64,000 nucleotides of DNA from Pteria penguin (lineage: Eukaryota > Mollusca > Bivalvia > Pterioida > Pteriidae): positions 37,628,816 through 37,692,815 of the forward strand of contig CM068587.1 in the NCBI GenBank assembly GCA_035048485.1, given 5' to 3'. A program made the position numbers and the translations under genes. Under the pieces are notes generated by a model. The model ran no database searches and was not told where the DNA came from. It saw only the letters and a list, made by a program, of their open reading frames with translations. This document shows, one piece after another, positions 22,691 through 34,728 of this stretch; the first letter of the stretch is position 1; each line of letters opens with the position of its first letter.

Positions 22691-23880
22691 AAAGTAATAA
22701 AGAGGAACATTCAAAGGTCGTGCTAACTACAAATAAAATATATGAAAAGTCGAAAAATTAGATATCCAAGTACATATATGTGCCCAACATTTGAAACGTT
22801 TGGCAAAGTTACCTCTATTTTCTCGTAAATTTCTAAGGTCCTCGAATGTCCACTGTGATGACTGTATTGTTGTTAGTTTCACATACATTAACTTTGTTTC
22901 ATTTACATTTGTATTCTGCATTCATTTTATATGTAATTAGGAACAACAACCCTTCAAAATCACTATCACTCTTACTCATTCAGCAGGTCAAACGAAAATG
23001 TTTCGAATAAAATACACTGTGATGCATGGTGTAATCTCATTGATATCCTAAAGCCACTCCTTGGCCTTGAACTTGACGGATCTGTAACCTATTTCACTAA
23101 TATTCATAAGTGAATCTTTAAACTCAATTGAACTCGTAAGTACAACTTACGACGAAAAAGCATTTAACTAGAGATCATAAGCGTAAACTTACAATGAAAA
23201 TTCTTTGAAAGTTACGTGAAGTACGATACCTGATTTACGGGGTCAGTTACTGTTACGCCTACGATTGTTAGTGAAGCGGGTAAATATACAGTTGTAGAGG
23301 ACCTTGCATTTTCTTTTCTGACCAAAGTTCTTTCGATTAATTCTACAGGTGTTAGACAGCTTAACAGCTTTACATAACATACAGATATTGCACTTTCATA
23401 ACCAAAGCGAAAATTATTCCTGAAATCATTTTTATTCCAATTCTTTAAAATAACATTTCCCCTAAAATCCTATAAAATATACGAAACCACTGCGCGATTA
23501 GAAATTGTATATTAGAAAATATATTAACTAATAACCGAGTACCTCCTTCCCATCCCCCAAAACCCCAATAATAATGATAATAAAAAGGAATAATGATAAA
23601 TAATAATAATAATAATAATAAATGGGGATGTATAAAAGGGAAAAATATCAGAAAAGAATCAAAACAATAAAGAATAACTTTTAAAGACACCTTGCTAATC
23701 GAAATCAAATAATAGTTGTAACGTTCTCTTTTTTCGTTCCATTCCATTCATTATATACATGTATTCTGTACTTGTATTTTGTACATAGTGTAGGACACGG
23801 GCGTCATTTTGTATCAACGGAACTCATCTACCAGCCTAGATGTTCAAAGTGCTACGTTTCAAATTCTGCGAAAACTTACT
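22691..23880. other. Spacer upstream of receptor A
   Basis: No gene recognised. Contains a short AAT microsatellite at about 23600-23622 and a segment around 22838-22880 (AATGTCCACTGTGATG) that resembles 32680 and 35852, part of the dispersed tails found around the receptor cluster. Confidence 0.4.
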
Positions 23881-23884
23881 CAGA

Positions 23885-24273
23885 GGTATTTCCTGTGATA
23901 TCCGAACCAAACATAACAGGGAAACATTTTGATAAAGACAGAAAGTTCTTGAAATTTCCGGGTTCAAACATCGGAGGAAATGATCAAGTTTTTGAACTTA
24001 TATTCGTGTATGTATAAGATAATTGCACTCAGTGCGACATTATCCTGTCAAGAAACGTCGTTGGTTTTTAGTGTGACGTACAATTAATCTCACACACTTT
24101 TGAAAACTGAAAATCTTCAAACTGAAAAAATTTGACACAGATAACCTGCCTATTTAACATCAACAAACCGTATACTATTTATATATCACGCCTTCCTTTT
24201 CGTATTTTAAATCGAATCTGGGAAATCAAAAAAATAAAACAACATTTTGTTCTTGAGAAAGCAGTATTTACTG
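23885..24273 (+). promoter_or_regulatory. Conserved upstream block of receptor A
   Basis: Contains AACAGGGAAACATTTTG, then TTCCGGGTTCAAACATC at about 23956, a GTGTATGTATAA block and an AATTAATCTCA/TTTAACATCAACA block, in the same order upstream of the receptors at 29131, 33700 and 57164 and at the receptor-less site 37.25 kb. Conservation of non-coding sequence across copies suggests promoter/5' UTR, though recent duplication alone could also explain it. Confidence 0.5.
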
Positions 24274-25314
24274 ATGGATGTGCACAATGGTAAAAACAAC
24301 AACTTTGCTGCGGGAATATACCGTGACAACACAACGGACAACATCGCTTGGATGAAAAATATGTTTTTGTTCGATTTGCTTCTTCCAGAGTTCGTTGTTC
24401 AAACAGTTTTAATTACATTTGGTGCAATTTTTAATGCAGTAATATTATTCCTGTATTTGAAAATGCCACAACGCCACAAGACTGATGCGCGGTATTTTGT
24501 ACTTCATTTGACATTTTGGAACTTTTTGTTATGTTTCTCATTACTTCCAATTAACATATATGAATTTCTTCATCTTGCTTCTTTCACATCGGATGTAATT
24601 TGCAGACTGAGTGCTTTTTTCGTATACAACGATTTGGCAGTGGCAAATTCATTTCTCTCGGTGATTTCTGTTCAACGTTATTTCCAAGTATGCAAACCGT
24701 CAACAACATACAAATATTTCCAGCCACGATATTATAAATACTTAGCTATCGCAGTTATCCTTGTAAACAGTATAGCTATGTCTCCGCATTTGATATTGAC
24801 ATCATCACAAGAGAAAATACAAGTCGGTACAAACAATTTCAACTATACGACTCTCTCATGCAAACAACGAAATACCATAATTCCTAGAATTTCTTATGTT
24901 TTTATGACTATATGGCTTTTCGTGATATTTATTTCTGTTTGCATTTTAAATTTGATTATAACACACAAACTTTACATTAACTCGCATATTCCAGTTTCAG
25001 TCACTAATATGGAAGGGGTGCCGTCCAGTAATGAAATCTCGGCAAGAATTGGTTGGAGAAAAGTTGCTTACAGAAATTTCACACGTATGAACTTAGCAAT
25101 GAGCATTGTGTTTTGCTTGTCATACGTTGCTCCTACTATATCATATTTCCTAGGGAAACCAGATAATAATCAGTTCGTGAAGGAAATGCGAATATACTTA
25201 ATACTAAGTAGAACGTATTTATCATACCATGTAATTTACCCGTGTTTGTGTTTATATTACGACTTACAACTTCGGGAAATATTTGTTTTAAAAGTATTAT
25301 GTAGGGAAGAGTGA
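24274..25314 (+). CDS. Seven-transmembrane receptor, rhodopsin-like orphan family, copy A
   Basis: Intronless, 346 aa. Hydrophobic segments at about 36-61, 74-97, 112-138, 156-176, 205-230, 272-294 and 305-330 give a seven-helix topology. An N-terminal NTT (19-21) and NYT (190-192) are possible glycosylation sites. C110 before helix 3 and C196 in the second outer loop fit the class A disulfide. DRY at the end of helix 3 is QRY (134-136, in VQRYFQVCKP); helix 6 has VFCLSYVAP in place of CWxP; helix 7 has YPCLCLYYDLQLREIF where NPxxY is expected. Ligand and G protein are unknown; a chemoreceptor or peptide receptor role is only a guess. The chosen ATG matches the MD start of every family copy; a longer frame to 24247 begins with TTG. 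Confidence 0.88.
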   Translation: MDVHNGKNNNFAAGIYRDNTTDNIAWMKNMFLFDLLLPEFVVQTVLITFGAIFNAVILFLYLKMPQRHKTDARYFVLHLTFWNFLLCFSLLPINIYEFLHLASFTSDVICRLSAFFVYNDLAVANSFLSVISVQRYFQVCKPSTTYKYFQPRYYKYLAIAVILVNSIAMSPHLILTSSQEKIQVGTNNFNYTTLSCKQRNTIIPRISYVFMTIWLFVIFISVCILNLIITHKLYINSHIPVSVTNMEGVPSSNEISARIGWRKVAYRNFTRMNLAMSIVFCLSYVAPTISYFLGKPDNNQFVKEMRIYLILSRTYLSYHVIYPCLCLYYDLQLREIFVLKVLCREE

Positions 25315-26243
25315 TAAGGAGTTAGTACTTCAGGAGAAGACAGAAGACATCTGACCAATTTGTAAGACACAAATCACCAAGGACATGCACATAAAAGGAC
25401 ATGGTCATAAAGAGCGTTCATAAAAATCCTGGCATGCCATTTGAGACCGGAAATTTTTTATTTTTTTATTTTTTTATTTATTCATCATATTTGTATCATA
25501 TTTCACAGGGACACAGACTTTTGGACAAAGGTCACTTGAGCTCATTTTTGCAAGGTATAGGTTACTTAGCAAAACTCCTCTCAAATATTGGGTAAGGTCT
25601 CATATTCCATAAATCATTCATCAAAAATGTATCTCGTTTTACACACATATTCTCTTGGACAGGTGTTTTTAAACAAAGGTTACTCAAAGTCAATTTTACT
25701 CAGCACATATTCCTTTAATATTTTATCTTAAACCTGTTAAACCATCCCTCACAATTGTATTATATTCCACACACATATTCCATGAAAAGTGACTTTTGGA
25801 CATAAGTCACTCAAGGTTATTTCTTTAAGGCTGAGGTCAGCACTTATCTATAAGTTATTTAGAAATCTTAGATCAATGATATCATCAAAATCATCAAAAC
25901 AATATTTATGATCACATTTTGTAATAAATTTCACGTCCTGGGATTGAAATATGTTTAATTCGTCAAAGTTGATCGGAAAACGAGTTTTTCCCTTTTTGAC
26001 GTCTTTTGTTATTTTAGCATAATGTCAGGTAACTAAAAAATTCTCCTTGTAGGCTGCATATAATGCATTCACTTTGTATATTATATATGATATTATTTGA
26101 ATAAAAGTAAGGAGATAGAAAGGTACATGTAATTTTTCTTGAACATAATTCCATCTTTGTGTAGCCTACGTAAATGTTGTTGGTGCGTGTACATGTATAT
26201 AAATGCAGTTGTTCATATAGATGCAGGTTTTCATAATTTTAGT
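25315..26243. other. 3' flank of receptor A
   Basis: AT-rich, no gene recognised. Runs into the retroelement tail at 26244. Confidence 0.4.
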
Positions 26244-26760
26244 ATAAATTTTCAAATGTACGTCCTTTGATTGTTCTGCTGTTACGGTGAGTGGGAAGGT
26301 GGGCCGTAAACCGGTTAACCACACCATTTGTTTGGCTTTTGTCAAATTAAATGACCATCCTAAGTCGGTATCGTAATTGCACTACAACCAAATATTTTTG
26401 TAATGTGTTATATGTTCTAGTATATTATTTATTTTCATGTATTGTATAGCTCCATGATGACTTCTGCCACATAACTGAGCCAGTAACTCCTCTTTTTTTC
26501 TTTAGCAGTAAATTAATTGCATTCTGTTAACACATCTAATCCAAAATATAAAACAACTGTCATTCTAATCGAGTAATTGGTATAAAACTATTGATGTTAT
26601 GTGAATGGCGCTATTTCAATTGACCGTGTTAATTCAGTGCCTCTGCTGCATTACAACTGAATATTTTTGTGATGTCTTTATATGTATTTATTGTTTCCTT
26701 TTTTGTCTCTGATAACTTTTGCCATACAGCTGTGTCAAATGTCATAATGCTTTCTTTTAT
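26244..26760 (+). mobile_element. Penelope-like element 3' tail, plus a diverged duplicate
   Basis: 26244-26500 matches the 3' end of the 44.8-46.9 kb (minus strand) and 54.1-54.9 kb copies: TTGATTGTTCTGCTGTTACG, GTGAGTGGGAAGGTGGGCC, AAACCGGTTAACCACACC, and the end GAGCCAGTAACTCCTCTTTTTTT. It is a 5'-truncated insertion holding no coding sequence. A second, more diverged version (TTACAACTGAATATTTTTGTGATG to TTTTGCCATACAGCTG) follows at about 26630-26760. Confidence 0.75.
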
Positions 26761-28380
26761 GTGTATATCATAAATATATAATGTTTCCATTAATACTTAA
26801 GCTGATAACCTGCTGAAACCCTACAGTCAAACGATTGCTACTTGATTTATATAGGCTTAAAAGTAAAAGTAAACCCGTCCACTCTCTTGGTTCATTATGT
26901 GCAACGCATGACCTCGATACCTATTATTCATTTATGTGTCTATTTTACATGTTCTTAACATTGCTATTTATAGGTTAGAGAAATAAAGATATTGTCATTA
27001 TCATTATGGTGTTACTGAGTTTCAATAGAATTTATAACTGAATATTTTGCTATTCCTCCAGTCAAAGAATTGTCTGAATATTTCAATAAATCAATATTTT
27101 TGGTGGAAAAAGTTTAACAATTTTCATGCTATTTTCTCGTAACTCCTCTATAAACTTATTTTTAAAGAATAAAAGAATACATTTATGACGGAAATATAAA
27201 AGGTTTTAAATTTTAGACATGACGATAAAGTAAATGAACCTTAGGTAACCATCGCCATTTTTTATTTTACTTAAATAGGCTCGGAATCCCCACGGCGCAG
27301 CGATATATACCAAAGAGCTTCATTCTTCGGCTTCCATTTTAGAAATACAATGCGAAATGAGGCAAAGAAGTGCATAGTGTTGTATATATGTATAATAGTA
27401 TGAGTTAACAAAAGTCAAATTAAGTAATTTTGGATTTATTTATATTTTTTATTAATGGTTAAGATTTAACTTTTCTATTTCTTAGTGATTTGGAATACTT
27501 TCACATTTACTGGGATATGATATCAGGTGAAATGCATTCCTTGAATGTTACCAAATGAAATTAGGTATTTCTGTTCACATATCGTACATATTTCAATCTG
27601 TCATTTATCAGGTTTCCAAAGTAAGCATAGGAGAGGTATTGTTCTGAGTTATCTGATTTCAAAGACTTTCATTCCTTTGGGTTTTCTTATGCTTGTCATT
27701 TACTTGATTTAGAATTGATATCATTTAAATTCAGTATGTTGAACATACATAATTTGTAACCTTTGTTCTGATTGGCTGTACTTTTGTAATGAAGGCGGAG
27801 TTCGTACTTGTAAATGATTTTGTACATGCAACGTATATAGAATGAATGAGAGCATTTTTAGGGAGTTAGCTTTTTGGATCATCTTTCATTAGGACAACTT
27901 TGTATAATTGGAATTATTGCACTTTGTATTTTGGAACTTTGTAAAATAAACATTATCATCAATTTATGATATTATTCAGGCATTCAAGCAAATAAATTTT
28001 GAATTTTTATTTGGACTTTATTTCTACTTGGGAACTAACAGAAAATGAGAGACATATTCATTACAAAAGAATTGCTTTTGTAATTTAGATATCAGAAATT
28101 CAGCGCTTTTAAATGAATATTATATATTCATAAAGTCAATTCAATAATCGCAGCAAAACTTCACATTTTTTAAATGTTAGAATATTGGAAACCAACCGAG
28201 AAAACTCGAAATGACTTTAAACCAGTGCACTTACGTAGACTTTACCATGAAAAAATCAAACTAGATCACCTATTCAAAGAGAAACAGATACAGACAAAAA
28301 GAGTAACCATAAATGCCTTTTATTCGTGCAATCATGTGGCCAAACAGGCGTGGTCATGTGTGTTTACATAACAACTGGAA
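26761..28380. other. Spacer between receptors A and B
   Basis: No coding region, RNA gene or repeat terminus that I can support. AATAAA-containing stretches (26980, 27946) occur but no upstream gene is seen. A small frame at 28174 lacks recognisable features. Confidence 0.35.
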
Positions 28381-28847
28381 CGAGTCCAAGTGACTGACTA
28401 CGTAGTACATATGAGTCTTATTTGCCTACGGAAATGGACAAGTTGTATCGAAAAAATCAACATTTCTAGATCACCCTGATAAATTGGGATTGACGATCTG
28501 CAGAACGTATGGTACATATATAAAAGTTCGGAGTTTTTTTTTCAAATGAGAAATTCTTCTGGAATTATCCTACCCTAAATTCAGTCTTTGATTATATTAC
28601 GGATCTTGTCGAAAAAAAATAATTGTACTGTAGGTAACCTTAAATTAAATTCTATTACAATTCTTAAATATGTCATTAACTTTTATAAAATCAGATAAAA
28701 TACACAACATTAATGAGTCATAAGCAATTGGATCATCTGAAAATGTACAAAAATATCATCAAGATGCCAAGTACGCATAAAAATAAATTTCGGGAGAGAT
28801 GCAAAACAACAACGCATTTTAAGACAAGGAACATGTATTCTGAATGA

Positions 28848-29130
28848 CTTGTAATTCCGGGTTCAAACATTAGAGTAGATGTATGATCCTGTATGTATAT
28901 TATAATCACGCTCAGTCGGTGAGAAGTTAGTGTTCCGTTCGATTAAACAGAATTTCATATACACGTATACACGTATGAAAACTGCCGATCTTCAACACAC
29001 AAATTCATCTCTTGGTACAAATGTCTGTTTAACATCAACATTCAATATTCTTATAAAAGCATCTTCGTATATTCATAATTTGGGAAATTAAATAAAACAC
29101 TTTCTGTCTCTGAGAAAGCATAATTCACCG
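28848..29130 (+). promoter_or_regulatory. Conserved upstream block of receptor B
   Basis: Holds AATTCCGGGTTCAAACATTAG, GATCCTGTATGTATATTATAATCACGCTCAGTCGG and AAATGTCTGTTTAACATCAACA, nearly identical to the block before receptor C. It is preserved although the gene behind it is broken. Confidence 0.5.
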
Positions 29131-30582
29131 ATGGATACTTATGTTTACTATAACAACGAATCTGCTGTGAGACCAAACCCTGACAATACAATAGTCAATA
29201 TCGCTTGGAAGAGAAATGTGTTTCTGTTCAATTTATTTCTTCCGGAGTTAGTGTTCCTAAATTTAGGTTCAATTTCTAATACCGTAGTATTGTTCCTGTA
29301 TATCATAATGCCCCAAAAGCACAAGACTGATGCTCGGTATTTTGTACTTCATTTATTATTTATGACTTTGTTCTGAGGGCTAGACGACTTTCAGTTAAGC
29401 TGCTCAACCAGGGTTATATATGTGCTAGACTAGCATCGTCACTGAGGAAGTTCTACGGTCGTTACGAGACTCTTATTACTCCATATGATATCTCGTTATC
29501 CAGACTTTTAAATGATATTCTGGACTGAGACCGATTCCGACCACTTTACACAGATTTGACACCTTCTATACTAGAAGGTTACCTACTTCGACTTCTCCAT
29601 ATATAAATACATATGGAATTCACACGATTTGACTCTTTCTACGGGGTATATGTGACGGGTGTTGCTAGCAAGCAGGAGATGCTCACTCTCCCCGGGCACC
29701 TGATCTCACTCCATCACAGGGGTTCACATATGCTCTTCAAGTAGACATATTTTGTTATTTTCCATTTGTTTTTCATTTTCACTGATTTTGTATGTCCTAT
29801 GGTTTCATGATTTTTGGACTTGTGGTTTGGATTTATCCATCATCTTTACATTACATCGGATATAATTTGCAAAATTAGTTATTTTTCGATCATCAACAAT
29901 TTGGCAATTGCAAATTCATTTCTCTTAGTAATTTGTGTTCAACGTTATGTTCAGGTATGCAAAACCGTCAACAACATACAAGTATTTCCAGTCACGAAAT
30001 TATAAATATTTAGCTTCGGCAGTTATTCTTGTCAACCTTTTAATTGTGTCTCCGCTTTTAGTAATGACATCAACAAAAGAAACAGTACAAGTCAGTACAA
30101 ACAATACTAACTGTACGACTCATTCTTGCAAGGATAAAAGTACCATTAAATTTAGAAATTACCGGTTTTTTATGTCCTAATTTTATATAGCAATATTTAT
30201 GTTGATTTGTATTGTCAATTTGATTATAGCACATAGACTTTATATTAAATGGCACAAGCCTGCTGCAACCCATAATATAGATGGGGTGCAAACCAATAGA
30301 GAAATCACCGCAAGAAATGGTTGGAGACAGGTCGTTTACGACAATTTCACTCGCATGAGCTTGACAATGAGTGTCGTGTTTGTTTTGTCATATGCCGTGC
30401 CGATTATAGTCAATTACATTGGGAAACCAGTAAACAATCTTTTAGTGAAGCAAATGCAAAGATATTTGATATTAGATAGAATGTATATCATTCATCATGC
30501 AAGTTACCCGTGCTTGTGTTTGTATTATGACTTGCAGCTTCGGGAAATATTTGTCAACAAAGTATTATGCAAGAAATTGTAA
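29131..30582 (+). pseudogene. Seven-transmembrane receptor copy B, broken
   Basis: Sister of copy C (33700). N-terminus MDTYVYYNNES is intact. Lesions in order: a short deletion in helix 1 that removes VVQT; replacement of the helix 2/first outer loop region by a retroelement 3' end (29371-29852), with loss of about 60 bp; a 1-nt insertion just after QRYVQVCK (TGCAAAACCG versus TGTAGACCG in copy C); and a frameshift with stop near 30180 before helix 5. The remaining C-terminal half (30199-30582) reads open to REIFVNKVLCKKL. The transcript could exist but no full receptor can be made. Confidence 0.9.
29371..29852 (+). mobile_element. 5'-truncated retroelement inserted in receptor B
   Basis: Starts inside a coding region: one frame reads LSVKLLNQGYICARLASSL, then KFYGRYETLITPYDISLSRL and stops, a C-terminus shared with decayed copies at 59.5-60.7 kb. 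It continues into the tail found alone at 3605-3790 (GGAGATGCTCACT ... GGATTTATCCATCAT). Position-wise it resembles the region C-terminal to the reverse transcriptase in the Penelope-like element at 45.6 kb (KLLTQGYRYHKLRKTFGKFF), so it is probably a second Penelope-like family. No reverse transcriptase domain is present here. Confidence 0.75.
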
Positions 30583-32650
30583 CCTTTTAAATGAATGGTA
30601 TGCCAGTTAACTTATTTGACCGCTAATCAAAATTATGATTTATGAATAAACAGTTGCGACCTGTACAAAGGGCATGCGTAAATGGTATTGACATTAAATT
30701 ACAATTACGAATTCCCCATCTTTGATTCAAACCATGTATATTTACTTTCAAAAGTATATCAAAATGTATGCCGTGTCAGTCTAATCATATTTATATCCTG
30801 TATTTTCAATGCGTGTTTTCATTGGCCAGTTTAAATTCTAGTTTTGCCTTGACGTTTCATGATTGGTTAATAGTGTTAATCCGAAATGTAAAAACTAAAA
30901 CATAAAGTCTTAAATAGTCCAATCGCAAAAATCGACCAAAATGAAAAAAAAAAAATAGACCAAAGCTTTTTATTATTTATAAATCACTTTGTCACTTACA
31001 CGTTTACATTAAAATTAATTGTGCGATGAAATTTTGCAGCAAATCGCTCTCAATTTTTTTTTCTCCAATTTATCCATATATTACTGAAATCGAAATTTCT
31101 CATAGTCTTGGAAAAATTCGGGGAAAGCATATTACACATCTCGTACTAATGGCCTTTCATCGATATTTTGATATGAAAGCCGCTTCTTCTTAAAGTAAAC
31201 AAGTGCAATACATAAGCTAATTGTGAGTAACGGTCTGCAAAGAAAAGATCGCCTTATGCATTTTAAGTCAGTTCTCCCTCCGGGTGAATTTAAACCCAAG
31301 TCTATTTTATTTAGGATAAGTGCATACTAGTGCATTAAGCACATTTACAGCGATGTATGATGTATGACAGAAATAATGGACGAATGTTGGAGGCTCCATT
31401 CGAAAGGAGCGGCTTAGAATATTCTTGTCGACTCCGCCAGTCAGTTTAGCTCCTGGATCACTCGCCAAGGGATCTTCTATATGCTCGCTTAATGGCCACA
31501 CAGAATATAAGATGAAGCTGAATCTCCCCTACACCCAGCCAATTAATTTTGTAGTTAAGTTGTTATTATTTGTGTATGTTTTTGTATAGTTTGGAATGTA
31601 ATTAATTGTAATTTTCTGCTCTTTTTTTATGATTCACAATAAATTAGAAAATTTCTTTACTTGTTTGTATAAAGACTCGAATAACCGTTATCGAAATTCA
31701 TACGTTGCTAACTCCCTTCTAATAATCACCTCGTCTATTTAACACTGTTACCAGCTAAATATAGTTCAATATGTTACAGAAGAGGGTTAAAATCGAATTT
31801 TTTTTACCTCGTTTAGCAGAAACAGTTGAACAAAATGAAAACAAATGACAAGGCAAGTATTAACTTTTAAAGCCTCTATCTTAATTTTATCAAAAACATT
31901 CTCAAGAGGACTGACCACCACCAGACATAGATAGAATAGGAAATGAGCTGCTTAATAGTCAATGTTTTCGTTACCTCCCTTCATATGCTCGAAACGATTG
32001 TTACAATTCTAATTCCGATTGATAATACGCCTTGTTTTAATTAGGAATACAAATTAACTAGAGAGAGTAATAATAACAAGGAAACTTCCTATGTAATAGG
32101 CAAGGTTAATGTTTTTTAATCTGGGTCCAAACATCATTTCATTTTCCGTTTGATACATCATTTATTTGTAATATCTTTGGACTGTAGACAAAAGCGGAAC
32201 CAAAAATGGCAAAACGGTCCTCCCTGCAAAAAATGTTTAAATATGTATACACAAATGTCTGTTAAATTAATTACATCCCCTTTCGTTAAAGATCTTGAGT
32301 GCACGATGTCATTTAAAGTTATGAAACGACTTATGATCGCATGATCCTTGTAAGAGACATTGAGAACTTTATTTCGACTTGGTTTCATCAATTTTGTTTT
32401 ATAAGAAGAAATCTGTTGTAATAAACATATTATATACATCTTCCCCTGCAAATTTTAAAAATGTACAAAGTAATTTTACTATCCAAATTTTGCACTAACA
32501 TTAGTTTTCGTAATTCAAGAACAATAACACGTAGACAAAATTTATCATAAGCATTTTAAAATGATAGAATTAAAGATATTAACTGAAATTATATTCAAAG
32601 TCCGAAAAAAAAGTCGAAGACAACTAAACAGAAGTAGCTTATATCCTCTA
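30583..32650. other. Receptor B 3' flank within duplication unit 1
   Basis: No gene recognised. AATAAA at about 30643 (ATGAATAAACAGTTGC), shared with copy C at 34784, is a plausible polyadenylation signal. Confidence 0.45.
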
Positions 32651-33419
32651 GTTAATTCTTGTTTCTAGGGGTTCATAAATGTCCAGTGTGATACGTTGGT
32701 GTACATGGCACGATACAGTGAAAGTGCATTAGTAACTCTTGTGTTTTTCGTCCGGAACAGAACGAAGAACATCAACACTTCTAGATCAATCTGATACTTT
32801 GCCATTGGCGATCTCTACAGCCAGTATGGTACATACATTAAAGATTTTTTTTTCAAATGAGAGTACCATCTGGAGTCACCCTACCCTATAATCATTTTTT
32901 GAACTATCATGTCACGGATCTGGTCGAAAAATAATAGTATGGAAACGTCAGTACATTTACCAGTCTTATTAGTTTCATCAAAATCAGTCAATTTGCTCCA
33001 AAGAATACGTCATTTGGAACCTTTTATAACTTATAAATACATCTCCTTAAATTTTTATCCTTAAAATGTTTCTGTAATTAAATTTTATTACAGTTCTTTA
33101 ATATGTTATTATTTTCTATAAAATAAGATAAAATACACAACACTGATGTGTCATAAGCAATCGGATCATTTGAAAATGTACAAAAAATAACAGCAAGTCA
33201 TCAAGTACGTACTTGGCAACTCGAACAATAGTCGTTAGTTTTCTATTTGCAACCCTATTATACACATGTTTATTTTTGATATATCAGGAATTCGGAATGT
33301 ACGGATGTAATTTGGAATCACAAGATTTCATGTATCTGTCTTTTCAAATTTAACGATGCATTACCATATATATTTTCCCCTGAGGTGATACCACAGGGAA
33401 ACTTTCCTAAATATCAAAA

Positions 33420-33699
33420 GGCTTGTAATTCCGGGTTCAAACATCAGAGTAGATGTATGATCCTGTATGTATGTATAATCACGCTCAGTCGGTGAGAAGT
33501 TAGTGTTCCGTTCGATTAAACAGAATTTCATATACACGTATGAAAACTGCCGATCTTCAACACACACATTCATCTCTTGGCACAAATGTCTGTTTAACAT
33601 CAACATTCAATATTCTTATAATAGACTACATCTTCGTATATACATAATTTGGGAAATTAAATAAAACAATTTCTGTCTCTAAGAAAGCATGATTCACCG
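33420..33699 (+). promoter_or_regulatory. Conserved upstream block of receptor C
   Basis: AATTCCGGGTTCAAACATCAG at about 33427 lies 273 bp before the ATG, followed by the GTATGTATGTATAATCACGCTCAG block and TGTTTAACATCAACATTC, as in the other copies. Confidence 0.5.
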
Positions 33700-34728
33700 A
33701 TGGATACTTATGTTTACTATAACAATGAATCTGCTGCGAGACCAAACCATGACAATACAATGGACAACATCGCTTGGAAGAGAAACGTGTTCTTATTCAA
33801 TTTATTTCTTCCGGAGTTAGTTGTACAGACAGTGTTCCTAATTTTAGGTTCAATTTCTAATGCCTTAGCATTGTTCCTGTATATGAGAATGCCCCAAAAG
33901 CACAAGACTGATGCTCGGTATTTTGTACTTCATTTATTATTTTGGAACTTTTTGGTATGTACCCTTTTTGTGCCAGTTAATATCTATGACTTCCGCCATC
34001 TTGCGTGGTTTGCCTCGGATATAATTTGCAAGCTATGTTATTTTTCGATCTTCAACAATATGTCAATTGCAAATTCATTTCTCTTAGTAATTTCTGTTCA
34101 ACGTTATGTTCAGGTATGTAGACCGTCAACAACATACAAGTATTTCCAGCCACGAAATTACAACTATGTAGCTACCGGAGTTATTCTTGTCAACCTTTTA
34201 ATTGTGTCTCCGCTTTTAATAGTGACATCAACAGAAGAGACTGTACAACTCAGTACAAACAATACTAACTATACAGCTCCTATTTGCAAGATTGTTTCTA
34301 AACGTTTCTATGTTTCTATGAGTGTAGTTTATTTAGTGAAATTCATGTTGGTTTGTATTTTCAATCTGATTATAGCACATAAGCTTTATATTAACTGGCA
34401 CAAGCCTACTACAACCCATAATATAGAATGGGTGCAAACCAATGGAGAAATCACCGAAAGAATTGGTTGGAGACAGGTCGCCTATGGCAATTTTACACGT
34501 ATGAGCTTGACAGTGAGTGTCGTGTTTGTTTTGTCATATATCGGGCCGGTTATTGTCAATCAAATTGGGAAACCAGAAAAGAACATTTTAGTGAAGCAAA
34601 TGCAAAGATATTTGATATTCGATAGAATGTATATCATTCATCATGCAAGTTACCCGTGCTTGTGTTTGTATTACGACTTGCAACTTCGGGAAATATTTGT
34701 CAACAAAGTATTATGCAAGAAATTGTAA
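33700..34728 (+). CDS. Seven-transmembrane receptor, rhodopsin-like orphan family, copy C
   Basis: Intronless, 342 aa, intact. Same seven-helix layout as copy A. Landmarks: MDTYVYYNNES start, LGSISNALALFLYMRMPQKH (helix 1 and first inner loop), KTDARYFVLHL (helix 2), a Cys before helix 3 (DIICKL) and one in the second outer loop (APICK), SVQRYVQVCRPSTTYKYFQP (QRY instead of DRY), GWRQVAYGNFTRMSL before helix 6, and YPCLCLYYDLQLREIF at helix 7. NNTNYT in the second outer loop gives candidate glycosylation sites. Closest sister is broken copy B. Ligand unknown. Confidence 0.88.
   Translation: MDTYVYYNNESAARPNHDNTMDNIAWKRNVFLFNLFLPELVVQTVFLILGSISNALALFLYMRMPQKHKTDARYFVLHLLFWNFLVCTLFVPVNIYDFRHLAWFASDIICKLCYFSIFNNMSIANSFLLVISVQRYVQVCRPSTTYKYFQPRNYNYVATGVILVNLLIVSPLLIVTSTEETVQLSTNNTNYTAPICKIVSKRFYVSMSVVYLVKFMLVCIFNLIIAHKLYINWHKPTTTHNIEWVQTNGEITERIGWRQVAYGNFTRMSLTVSVVFVLSYIGPVIVNQIGKPEKNILVKQMQRYLIFDRMYIIHHASYPCLCLYYDLQLREIFVNKVLCKKL

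Larger units (their letters stand above)
28380..32650. repeat. Segmental duplication unit 1 (carries receptor B)
   Basis: Blocks recur in the same order in unit 2 (32690-36600): TTTCTAGATCA...GACGATCT (28465/32780), TTTTTTTTCAAATGAGA (28537/32847), the receptor upstream block, the receptor, and downstream CTCAAGAGGACTGACCACCACCAGACAT (31900/36280) with AGAATAGGAAATGAGCTGCTT. The two units are tandem, about 4.3 kb apart. Weaker versions of the downstream block occur at 42640 and 55790 near receptors D and E. Confidence 0.75.

Noticed and set aside
24247..24273. Extended N-terminus of receptor A (and of D and E, from 49382 and 57050)
   Set aside because: The longer frames start with TTG and lie in the conserved non-coding upstream block; all copies share an ATG encoding MD.
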